A model generated the notes under the pieces. That model did no database searches. It worked only from the letters and a program-made list of their open reading frames with translations, and had not been told where the DNA came from. Shown here in pieces: positions 44,925 through 55,254 of a DNA stretch of 64,000 bases. How positions within the stretch are numbered: the first letter of the stretch is position 1; each line of letters begins with the position of its first letter. Both the position numbers and the translations under genes were made by a program. The stretch is from Hanleya hanleyi (Eukaryota; Mollusca; Polyplacophora; Lepidopleurida; Hanleyidae), in the NCBI GenBank assembly GCA_036873755.1, contig JAVTVY010018914.1:1-64000 (forward strand), in the 5' to 3' direction.

Positions 44925-46175
44925 CTCGCTGTATAACCTCGCTGCTGGTGGACGTTTCGTCTCCGGGGCCCGCCCCCTCTACAGACAGTTTGGTCTTTGA
45001 TATTCGTTGGCAATCATGGGAAGTTGATGCTGGGTCGACTTCGGACCTTACAGACTAGTCTTTTGTGTTGAATGCCGTCATTATCATCTGAAGACGATAC
45101 AGCTCACCGATCACCAGGTTACGAGTTGTCACAGCGGCACAGCTCACCAATTACCAATATAAGAGTTGTCAGAGCACTTCCATCATAGCTCTTTAGATTT
45201 GTATCTAATACCGCTTATGCCGGTGCTAGGGGCCGTGTGGTCATGTCATCCAGGTTGCCACATGAACAGGTACAATAAAAGCGTACCTGAGATACAACAA
45301 ATATCACGAATCGTTAGATTCGTAGTATGTGCTTTAGAATGGGTTAACCAGAAGACTATACTGTGAAGCCATGTGACTGTTAGTATGTCGGCACCTCTTC
45401 CTGCTTCCCTTATATGTGTTGTAATTTTTACCTGTATATGGCGAGATTCTGCTGGTGGACGTTCCGTTCCCGAGGCCGGCCCCCTGGACAGACCTTTTGG
45501 TCTTTGATATTTCTTGGCATTTGTGGGAAGTTGATGCTTGGTCGACATCGGGCCTTATAGACTAATCTGTTGTGTTAAATGCCGTCATTATCATCTGACG
45601 ATGATACAGCTCACCGATCCCCAGTGTACGGGTTGTCACAGCGACACAGCTCACCAATTACCAATATACGAGTTGTCAGAGCATTTCCATCATAGCCCTC
45701 TAGATTTGTATTTAATACCGCTTATGCCGGTGCTAGGGGACGTGCGGTCATGTCATCCAAGTTGCCACATGAACAGGTACAATAAAAGCGTACCTGAGAT
45801 ACAACAAATATCATGAATCGTTAGATTCTTGGTATGTGCTTTAGAATAGGTTAACCAGAAGACTATACTATGAAGCCATGTGACTGTCAGTATGTCGGCA
45901 CCTCTTCCTACTTCCCTTATATGTGTTGTAATTTTTACCTGTATATGGCGAGATTCTGGTGGTGGACGTTCCGTTCCCGAAGCCCGCTCCCTGTACAAAC
46001 CTTTTGGTCTTTGATATATGTTGGCATTTGTGGGAAGTTGATGCTTGGGCCACATCGGGCCTTACAGACTATTCTTTTGTTTTAAATGCCCTCATTATCA
46101 TCTGACGACGATACAGCTCACCGATCCCCCTTGTACGAGTTGTCACAGCGACACAGCTCACCAATTACCAATTAC
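44925..46175 (+). repeat. Satellite array block 1 (~507-bp units)
   Basis: Unit landmarks in order: CAGACTA, CTGACGACGATACAGCTCAC, GAGTTGTCACAGCGACACAG, CTCACCAATTACCAATATAC, GTTGTCAGAGCATTTCCATC, CTAATACCGCTTATGCCGGT, GCTAGGGGCCGTGTGGTCAT, CAGGTACAATAAAAGCGTAC, CACGAATCGTTAGATTC, TTAACCAGAAGACTATACTG, TATATGTGTTGTAATTTTTA, GGCGAGATTCTGCTGG, GGACGTTTCGTCC and TTTTGGTCTTTGATATATG. The marker CAGACT lies at 45051, 45558 and 46065. Open frames within units recur on both strands but vary in length from unit to unit, so they are not genes. Confidence 0.9.
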
Positions 46176-46586
46176 AAGCGTCTAGTCCGTCATTCATAAT
46201 CCTGCCGTCGTCCATTAGAGAATATCCGTGTCCATAATCCAAAGACCTATTCCATATTCCATATAACAGTATTAGCACCAAATTCAAAAAGAAAATCATA
46301 GTATACATAAACATAGGCTTGTTTCCTGCAAGAGAGAAGCGGTGAGAAGCGGTTTTCAATGATGCCGGCAAGACATCATGATGCTCCAAACATATCAAAT
46401 CCGTATCGCTGATCAGTATTCTTAATCCATAATATTCGTTGTAAAGTCGTTATCTAAAGAATGATTTATCTCAGTCACGCTTTGATTGTGCCTGTTCATA
46501 TGAGTACCATGAAGTACTCATGAGTATCTTGAAGTACATGGGTTCATACGGCCCATAGCCCCGGGTTAAGCGGAATTAGACACAAG

Positions 46587-47672
46587 TTACGAAACGTAGC
46601 GCCATAGATCTTGCACGCTACGTTCGTATTTTGCTATCAGCATGCGATATGTATCGCCAAATTTGAGAAACTTTGAGTGGAGGCGCTTGGTGGAATAGCC
46701 CTGTTTTATAAGTTTCTGCAACAATGTTTTGTGACGTTGATTAAAATCGTCACATTTAACACAGGATCTAGCAAATGCTACTAAGCGAGATATGTATACG
46801 CCATATGCAGGTCCCACTGGAATATTACTGTCCAGAAAGGGATAGTTTACGATGTCGAAATTGTAATCATCTCTTTTGTCATAAAGTCGACGAGAGAGAA
46901 TGCCCGCTTCATTTTTGTAGAGATAGAGATCTAAATATGATGTGCCTGTAGGGCTATCTGTAGTTTCCTTCAAATCCAGTGAAGGTGGATATATATCCTT
47001 CACTGCGTCATTTATATAGCGATTATCCACAGCGAGAAGATCGTCTATATAGCGTTTGGTGAATGAGAAGGAACGGGCTTTGAATGGATCGGTTTTTGAA
47101 AGCGCCTGCATATAGTCATATTCATAAGAGAACAGATACAGGTCAGCCAAGAGGGGTGCACAATTAGTACCCATTGGAATACCTATATGCTGCTGATATA
47201 TTGTGTTGCCAAATTTCACATAGATATTTTTAATGAGAAATTCAAGCAACTCTATAAACAAAGAAACATCCCATGAATGATATCTCTTGTATGTAGTCGA
47301 GCTAAAGAATGCTTTATGGCTTCCCACATTAATATATCTACGATCAGTTTTCTTGAACACAGATACTATTAATGAACTTATACGGTCAATAAGGTCTTGA
47401 TGAGGGATTGTAGTATAGAGAATCGAGAAATCCCATGTGGATACATGTCTGTACAGTATGTGACCTTTAGCATCAAGTTCTTCAGGAAGACATTTTGAGT
47501 TTTTCAATATCCATATACATTCAACGCCAGAGTTCTTAGAAATAGTGGCGCAATACCTTTCCCAAAATGCTTTTACCTCCTGAAGGGCCCTCGTCAATAG
47601 GGTTGAAAGCAGCTTGGGGGTGGAGCTTCTAGAACCAGCTATGAATCTAGATTTGTATGGTGATTTATGCAT
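46587..47672 (-). CDS. Penelope-type reverse transcriptase, 5'-damaged
   Basis: A 361-codon frame. Landmarks: MHKSPYKSRFIAGSR at the start (fingers region, normally preceded by an upstream P-K motif), DFSILYTTIPH at residues 82-92 (motif A), GIPMGTNCAPLLADLYLFSY at 164-183 (motif B) and RYIDDLL at 207-213 (catalytic DD). SYLDLYLYKNEAG, PVGPAYGVYISRL and a C-terminal helical part follow. The family is the intron- and LTR-independent Penelope-like RTs common in marine invertebrates (assignment from memory). Comparison with copy 2 shows about 30 nt missing just upstream of the first Met, separating it from the N-terminal part at 47871-47665. Confidence 0.75.
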   Translation of the reverse strand: MHKSPYKSRFIAGSRSSTPKLLSTLLTRALQEVKAFWERYCATISKNSGVECIWILKNSKCLPEELDAKGHILYRHVSTWDFSILYTTIPHQDLIDRISSLIVSVFKKTDRRYINVGSHKAFFSSTTYKRYHSWDVSLFIELLEFLIKNIYVKFGNTIYQQHIGIPMGTNCAPLLADLYLFSYEYDYMQALSKTDPFKARSFSFTKRYIDDLLAVDNRYINDAVKDIYPPSLDLKETTDSPTGTSYLDLYLYKNEAGILSRRLYDKRDDYNFDIVNYPFLDSNIPVGPAYGVYISRLVAFARSCVKCDDFNQRHKTLLQKLIKQGYSTKRLHSKFLKFGDTYRMLIAKYERSVQDLWRYVS

Positions 47673-47868
47673 TTTGGGAGTGGTTTGGAAGACAAATATC
47701 TATTTCCCTGAGAAACTTTTTGTGATTGTTAAATAAATCGTCCAGAGTAAATGCAGTATGGGAGTAAGTAGACGTATTTGATGAAGATATGTCTACACTA
47801 AATTCTTTAACCAGCACCTGGTAATAGTAATATTTACATATGAATATTATATTATTCGGAGCTTTGGG
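47665..47868 (-). pseudogene. N-terminal remnant of Penelope-type ORF, copy 1
   Basis: Encodes FTLDDLFNNHKKFLREIDIC before running out of frame. The related phrase in copy 2 starts at about 62470. A ~30-nt deletion between this and the RT frame breaks the ORF. Confidence 0.6.
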
Positions 47869-50800
47869 CAAGTTGTCAGAGCATTTCCATATAGGGGCCG
47901 TGTGGTCATATCATCCAAGTTGCCACATGAACAGGTACAATAAAAGCGTACCTGAGATACAACACATATCACGAATCGTTAGATTCTTGGTATGTGCTAT
48001 AGAATGGGTTAACCAGAAGACTATACTGTGAAGTCATATTGCTCTGTCGGTATATCGGCACCTCTTCCCACCACTTGCCCTATATGTGTTGTAATTTTTA
48101 CCTGTATATGGCGAGATTCTGCTGCTGGACGTTTCGTCCCCGAGGTCCGCCCCCTGTACAGTCCTTTTGGTCTTTGAAATATGTTGGCATCGTTGGAAGT
48201 TGATGCTGGGTGAACATCGGGCCTTACAGACTAGTCTTTCGTGTTGAATGCCGTCATTCTCATTTGGAGACTATACAGCTCACCGATTCCCAGCGTACGA
48301 GTTGTCACAGCGACACAGCTCACCAATTACCAATATACGAGTTTTCAGAGCATTTCCATCATTGCTCTCTAGATTTGTATCTAATACCGCTTATGCCGGT
48401 GCTACGGGCCGTGTGGTCATGTCATCCAAGTTGCCACATGAACAGGTAGAGTAAAAGCGTACCGGAGATACAACAAATATCACGAATCGTTAGATTCTTG
48501 GTATGTGCTTTAGAATAGGTTAACCAGAAGACTATACTGTGAAGCCATGTGACTCAGTATGTCGGCACCTCTTCCTACTTCCCTTATATGTGTTGTAATG
48601 TTTACCTGAACATGGCGTTAAGCAGCGTTGAGCTCGGTCAATACCTGGATGGGTGACCGGGTGCTGTACTGACTGGGCTGATCAGTGTCCAGAATAATAG
48701 AAACTGTGGACACTCTCGTGTCCTGGCACATGTAGGCACCGTCGTGATATGACTGAAACAATGTTGAAAACGACGTTAAATCCTGCTCACTCACTCACTC
48801 ACCTGAACATGGCGAGATTCTGCTGGTGGACGTTCCGTTCCCGAAGCCCGCTCCCTGTACAGACCTTTTGGTCTATGATATATGTTGGCATTTGTGGGAA
48901 GTTGATGCTGGGTCGACATCGGGGCTTACAGACTAATCTTTTGTGTTAAATGCCCTCATTATCATCTGACGACGATACAGCTCACCAATTCCCAGTTTAC
49001 GAGTTGTCACAGCGACACAGCTCACCAATTACCAATATACGAGTTGTCAGAGCATTTCCATCATAGCTCTCTAGATTTGTATCGAATACCGCTTATGCCG
49101 GTGCTACGGGCCGTGTGGTCATATCGTCGAAGTTGCCACATGAACTGGTACAATGAAAGCGTACCGGAGATACAACACATATCACGAATCGTTAGATTCT
49201 GGGAATGAACTTTAGAAGGGGTTAACCAGAAAACTAGTATGTCGGCACCTCTTTCCACTCCCCTTATATGTGTTGTAATTTTTACCTGTATATGCCGAGA
49301 TTCTGCTGGAGGACGTTTCGTCCCCGAGGCCCGCCCCCTGTACAGACCTTTTGGCCTTTGATATATGTTGGCATTATGGGAAGTTGAAGCTGGTCGACAT
49401 CAGGCCTTACAGGCTAGTATTTTGTGTTGAATGCCGTCATTCTCATTTGGCGACTATTCAGATCACCGATCCCCAGTGTACGAGTTGTCACAGCGACACA
49501 GCTCACCAATTACCAATATACGAGTTGTCAGAGCATTTCCATCATAGCTCTCTAGATTTGTATCTAATACCGCTTATGTCGGTGCTAGGGGCCGTGTGGT
49601 CATGCCATCCAAGTTTCCACGTGAACAAGTACAATAAAAGCGTACCTGAGATACAAAACATATCACGAATCGTTAGATTCTTGGTATGTGCTTTAGAATA
49701 GGTTCACCAAAAGACTATACTGTGAAGTCATGTGACTGTCAGTAGGTCGACACCGTTTCCCACTTCGCTTATATGTGTTGTAGTTTTTACCTGTATATGG
49801 CGAAATTCTGCTGGTGGACGTTTCGTCCCGGAGGCCCGCCCCGGTACAGACCTTTTGGTCTTCGATATACGTTGGCATTGTTTGGAAGTTGATGCTGGGT
49901 GAACATCGGGCCTTAGGACTAGCCTTTTGTTTTAAATGTCGTCATTTTCATCTGAAGACGATACAGCTCACCAATTCCCAGTTGACGAGTTGCCACAGCG
50001 ACACAGCTCACCAATTACCAATATACGAGTTGTCAGAGCATTTCCATCATAGCTCTCTAGATTTGTATCTAATACCGCTTATGCCGGTGCTACGGGCCGT
50101 GTGGTCATGTCATCCAAGTTGCCACATGAACAGGTACAATAAAAGCGTACCTGAGATACAACACATATCACGAATCGTTAGATTCTTGGTATGTGCTATA
50201 TAACGGGTTAACCAGAAGACTATACTGTGAAGTCATATGGCTCTGTCGTATGTCGGCACCTCTTTCCACCACTTCCCTTATATGTGTTGTAATTTTTACC
50301 TGTATATGGCGAGATTCTGCTGGAGGACGTTTCGTCCCCGAGGCCCGCCCCTTGTACAGACCTTTTGGCCGTTGATATATGTTGCCATTTGTGGGAAGTT
50401 GATGCTTGATCGACATCGGGGCTTACATATTAATCTTTTGTGTTAAATGCCCTCATTATCATCTGACGACGATACAGCTCACCGATTCCCAGTGTACGAG
50501 TTGTCACAGCGACACAGCTCACCAATTACCAATATACGAGTTGTCAGGAGCATTTCCATCATTGCTCTCTAGATTTGTATCTAATAACGCTTATGCCGGT
50601 GCTAGGGGCCGTGTGGTCATGTCATCCAAGTTGCCACATGAACAGGTACAATAAAAGCGTACCTGAGATACAACACATATCACGAATCGTTAGATTCTTG
50701 GTATGTGCTTTAGAAGGGGTTAACCAGAAGACTATACTGTGAAGTCATGTGGCTCTGTCAGTATGTCGGCACCTCTTTCCACTCCCCTTATATGTGTTGT

Positions 50801-51735
50801 AATTTTTACCTGTATATGGCGAGATTCTGCTGGAGGACGTTTCGTCCCCGAGGCCCGCCCCCTGTACAGACCTTTTGGTCTTTGATATTATGCCGGTGCT
50901 AGGCATTTTGGGGTACAGTACAACACATATCACGATCGTTAGATTCTTGGTATGTACTTTAGGAACCAGAAGACTATACAAGTCATGCCTGTACAGTTGT
51001 AATTTTTACCTGTATATGGCGAGATTCTGCTTTTGAGGCCCGCCCCCTGTTGAATATGTTGGCCGGGAAGTTGATGCACATTCCTTACAGACTTGTTTTG
51101 TGTGACTATTCAGCTCACCGATCCCCCGTGTACGAGTTGTCACAGCGACACAGCTCACCAATTACCAATATACGAGTTGTCAGAGCATTTCCATCATTGC
51201 TCTCTAGATTTGTATATAATAACGCTTATGCCGGTGGTAGGAGCCGTGTGGTCATGTCATCGAAGTTGCCACATGAACAGGTACAATAAAAGCGTACCGG
51301 AGATACAGCAAATATCACGAATCGTTAGATTCTTGGTATGTGCTTTAGAATAGGTTAACCAGAAGACTATACTGTGAAGCCATGTGACTGTCAGTATGTC
51401 GGCACCGCTTCCCACTTCCCTTATATGTGTTGTAGTTTTTACCTGTATATGGCGAGATTCTGCTGGTGGACGTTTCGTCCCGGAGGCCCGCCTCGGTACA
51501 GACCTTCTGGTCTTCGATATACGTTGGCATTGTGGGAAGTGATGCATGGTCGACATCGGGTATTACAGACTTCTGTGTTAAATGTCATCATTTCCATCTT
51601 ACGACAACACAGCTCATCAATTCCTAGTGTACGAGTTGTCACAGCTACACAGCTCACCAATTACCAATATACAAGTTGTCAGAGCATTTCCATCATAGCT
51701 CTCCAGATTTGTATCTAATACCGCTTATATAATTA
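47869..51735 (+). repeat. Satellite array block 2
   Basis: About seven units; the CAGACT-type marker lies near 48227, 48929, 49410, 49915, 50426, 51088 and 51565. The first unit lacks ~60 bp after GTTGTCAGAGCATTTCCAT. One interval is lengthened by the SINE at 48618-48800, and another by a scrambled partial unit at about 50885-51060. Unit size without insertions is about 477-511 bp. Confidence 0.9.
48618..48800 (+). mobile_element. 5S-rRNA-derived SINE with 14-bp target duplication
   Basis: ACCTGAACATGGCG flanks it exactly (48604-48617 and 48801-48814). It starts inside the 5S-like head (TTAAGCAGCGTTGAGCTCGG, ATACCTGGATGGGTGACCGG, GTGCTGTA). The body GGGCTGATCAGTGTCC follows, then the tail ATATGACTGAAACAATGTTG, AAAACGACGTTAAATCC and an ACTC repeat. 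It is 5'-truncated relative to the copy at 22.8-23.1 kb. Confidence 0.9.
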
Positions 51736-51748
51736 CATGATATATTAG

Positions 51749-53056
51749 GAAAGGGGAAGACCATCCATTGCAGCCACAAGAATGAGGGTGGACGGCTTCT
51801 CTCTGTGAAACCTGAACTGTCACCAGTTCCACTGGCACTCTTTGAGGTTATCAGTTACAACTGCAAGAAAGATTGCAGCTGAAGAAGATGCATCTGTAGG
51901 AGCATGGCCTATATTGTTGAAAATGTAAAATAAAACATGGTAGAACGTCATGGCAGAACATCAAGTTTGCCTATAATCTAGATTATTATTTGTTTGATAA
52001 TTAGATGATAGGATCTGCATAATTATTCTTCTTTCGTCAAAACATATCTGACGCACAATCGCGATAGATCATTAATGGTTTGCAGAGCTGTATTTTTCAA
52101 CAAGGCACAAGTTGTGATAATAGAGAGATATCTCCATGAGTGGGTTTGTGGAAATATTGTCGTGACAGTCATCGGTTGAAGGAAAATATATATCACAGCT
52201 TGTCATTTCATTTATTTTGGGAGAGAATTCCTCTTTCATATGATTGTGCTAATGGCAAAAATGTTAGCTGTCTGAATATTACCATGTATCATTCATATAG
52301 CCTGATGCTGAACTATCAGTTTGCTATCTACGCTTATGAGCAAATCCACCGGGAAGAAACATGTTTTCACCACCATGGCATACTGTACCCTGGGTCATCT
52401 ATTAATTGGATTTCTGGTTGATAAACTGTCCTTATTCACGGAAAAAACACAATATTCTACCTTGCTTATATGAGGCATAATGGCCTATTATGTATTATAA
52501 CATGGCGTATCTTTGTTTTTAAAAAAAAAGTCGTATCTCCACCAAATAGATTTTCGTAGACTTTTAGTATGTTGTTCTGGGAACCTATTAGAAATGCATA
52601 CCAGTGAAAAAAATTCTGTTGCAATTTGTTTTGGGTCCAGCTAAAAAAACCCAGATAGATTGCCTGGACTGTCATGAAAATGGTAAAAAGTTCAGATTTA
52701 GAATGACCCCTTACATCCGCCATTTTGAATTTCTCCATAAATATTTTCGTGCAAGGGTATTATTTTAGGCTGAGTATAACCTTGATATAATAACGAATGG
52801 AATGAGTGTAAGTAATGATCCATTTCTTACACGCTTAGTACCAAGTACAAGGTTTTCTTATAGGAGCAAGAGACAGGTAAGCACTGAAATTTCGCGAAAA
52901 TACCTCAAATTTCAACTGGAAATTTAATATATTTCCCATGCATATCTGTTTGTAGACTTTTAGTATGTTATTCTTGATACCTTTCGGAAATGCACTGCAG
53001 CAAAAACAATTCTGTTGCAATTTGTGGTGGGTCAAACCTCAATTTGACTGGACTAT
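51749..53056. mobile_element. Second copy of the right-arm transposon end (43149-44455)
   Basis: Nearly identical to 43149-44455 over 1.3 kb in the same orientation, with scattered substitutions and one 1-bp indel. It begins abruptly at GGAAAGGGGAAGACCATC and ends at the same terminus, TTTGACTGGACTAT. It carries the 3' cysteine region and the non-coding half only, so it is a 5'-truncated copy inside the satellite. Confidence 0.85.
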
Positions 53057-53221
53057 TACAGACTAATATTTTGTTTTAAATGCCCTCATTATCATCTGAC
53101 GACGATACAGCTCACCAATTCCCAGTTTACGAGTTGTCACAGCGACACAGCTCACCAATTACCAATATACGAGTTGTCCGAGCATTTCCATCATAGCTCT
53201 CTAGATTTGTATCTAATACCG
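53057..53221 (+). repeat. Satellite array block 3 (partial unit)
   Basis: From TACAGACTAATATTTTG to CTAATACCG, where the LTR element inserted. The unit resumes at 59994. Confidence 0.9.
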
Positions 53222-53501
53222 TGTCGTAGAATTAGGTGTGCCCCGCCTAGCAATACCTAGAACGATATAGAGAGCTAAAGCATCCCCGATTAAAATCTTC
53301 CCTCCATTCCAGCCCGAATTCTATATATGTACGTCTCGCTCATTCAAAGTCCCAACCCAATCTGGCGATCTCAGAGCATGCAACGGAGCATGCCAGTTCA
53401 AGCTTCTGGCCAAAACCGGTTTGGAGCAATCTCCTGGCATGTACGATTTATTTCGAGGTAACAGGGCTAGCAGTTTGGATCGTAAAGCTATCCCTGCAAC
53501 A
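53222..53501 (-). repeat. 3' LTR (280 bp)
   Basis: On the minus strand it runs TGTTGCAGGG to CTACGACA, TG..CA ends. It differs from the other LTR at roughly ten positions by eye, including a 2-nt indel. Confidence 0.95.
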
Positions 53502-53514
53502 CCCCTCCCCGTTT
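53502..53514 (-). other. Polypurine tract
   Basis: AACGGGGAGGGG on the minus strand abuts the 3' LTR, the expected plus-strand DNA primer. Confidence 0.8.
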
Positions 53515-55254
53515 TCTTTTTGGCGAGAGTCTTACTTCGCCTAGCTAGAACCCTTCCTGTCGCAAGCAACCGCTGTTCTAGCGCTGCCAATGATTACTAA
53601 AACGCGAGACAAAGACGTGAATTCTCCATGTTATATCACATGTGTCAAAATCCGTAACATGCAGTGTACAAAAGTACACTACACTCTAAAAATACCCAAC
53701 TTCAATAAAATGGTAACCATCCCACTAGTCCAGTCTCATTACCAGACTCTATAATTACACCCAACCCCACTAAAAATCTCGTTCAAATGGTCAGTCTCAT
53801 GGGACTGATCACTTTATTTCTCAAAAATATAATCGGCGGGCCAGCCTACCAGCTTTACGGCCCAAATAAATACAATCGGCCGCATGGGACTGCTCACTTT
53901 AATTCTTAAAAATATACTCTGCAGGCCAGCCTATCAGCTACATGGCCGCAATAAATACGAGAACATTATCCAAACCAGGACTGGTATCTAGACTATAAAT
54001 TGGCAGGCCAGCCTACCAGCTACATGGCCGCAATAAGCACCAGTACGTCATAAAATCCACTACTGTAACAAGCCTCTAAACTACTGGCTATCCAGACTAT
54101 ATATTGAACTCCCCATTCTCCCTCCCCTAATAATTTCAAGGCTCGCCTTCGTCAGCAGCCAACAATTTCGAGTGGAAGGGCCCTTCCAGGGCGTACGCAC
54201 GAAGAGTCAGCAACGTGTGCGCGCACTACACGCCACTGATCCCAATGTACATACGCTCTCGCAAACGGCTACCCACCAGAGAGAATGTTTGCAGAGGAAA
54301 CACATAACCATAATTGCTACACCTCCACAGATATCAAGCTCACACTCACAAACTCGTTGAGCTCATAACTAAAACAGGGTTGAGACTATGATCGAATAAT
54401 GACGTATATATTCAGCTATCCTGCCCCAGCGGATTCACAATAAATTATAACGGGTACTACAAGATATCGGATAGACAACTCTCATCAGGGCTTCATGACG
54501 AAGGCATGGGATGAAGAGGGACGCGTCTACCCCAACCCCAGGTCTTCGGCATGGCTATCCGCACTACACATATTCTCATACTGTATCTTCTCCATGTCAC
54601 TCCATATATTAACTTCACCACATAAACTTCCATGAACGTGCCACATAGCTTAACACACACAGAAAAACTCACAAAAAACACACAGTTATACAATCTCAAA
54701 CAGAAGTCACATGGACGCGTATATCTACCACACAGAATCTTCACACACAGAAATTATCGAATCACACAGCAACCATCGAACCCAGGCGTCCAGCACCCGG
54801 TTCCCTCACAAAGATTACATCAACACCTAGTTCATCACAACACATCATATCCTTCTATAATACACTACACGTATAGCGCCGCAACACACATCACAATTTC
54901 CAAACAACATCCAACTTACATAACACATTACGAACGATTTGGGTCTAGAATTTCATGTACTTTTTTTCTTGAATTCCACAATGCCTCAAAAAACATCCTG
55001 TACAACAAAACCAAATCAACCCCCAAATAGGATAATTTCACACAGAAAATCAAAACCAAATACAATATATCCATCACTGCATACACGTGATGGTACACAT
55101 CCATATATCTCCACCAAGCTGACACTATACCACATCGCTTCAGACGCATACACAAAATGCGTCACCAATGGCCCATCAACTAACTTCACCATCTATCAGT
55201 TACTGGCAGAGCGAAATGGAGCCCACATTGAACAAGTCACCGTTCCATAAAAAT
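53515..55254 (-). other. Non-coding 3' internal region of the LTR element
   Basis: No polymerase or envelope domain in any frame. At 53800-54050 a phrase (GGCCAGCCTACCAGCTACAT then GGCCGCAATAA) occurs three times in about 200 bp as a degenerate repeat. 54600-55250 is AC-rich with CACACAG repeats; open frames there are low-complexity. Confidence 0.65.

Larger units (their letters stand above)
46176..47868 (-). mobile_element. Penelope-type retroelement, copy 1
   Basis: Minus-strand element inside the satellite, replacing sequence between CACCAATTACCAAT and GTTGTCAGAGCATTTCC of a unit. It contains an RT ORF and a ~410-bp 3' region. The start of the 3' region (TCTAATTCCGCTTAACC, GGGGCTA..GGGCCGTATG, CAGGCACAATCAAAGCGTGA) is homologous to the satellite unit. 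No GIY-YIG endonuclease domain was recognised. Confidence 0.7.

Noticed and set aside
43540..52421. 92-93 codon frames at 43540-43821 and 52140-52421 as a duplicated gene
   Set aside because: They are the same transposon DNA duplicated; no recognisable family and the element's identified gene lies elsewhere.
54632..55250. Plus-strand frames of 132 and 103 codons, possible envelope or antisense gene of the LTR element
   Set aside because: His/Thr/Asn-rich low-complexity peptides from AC-rich DNA, antisense to the element, without transmembrane or known motifs.
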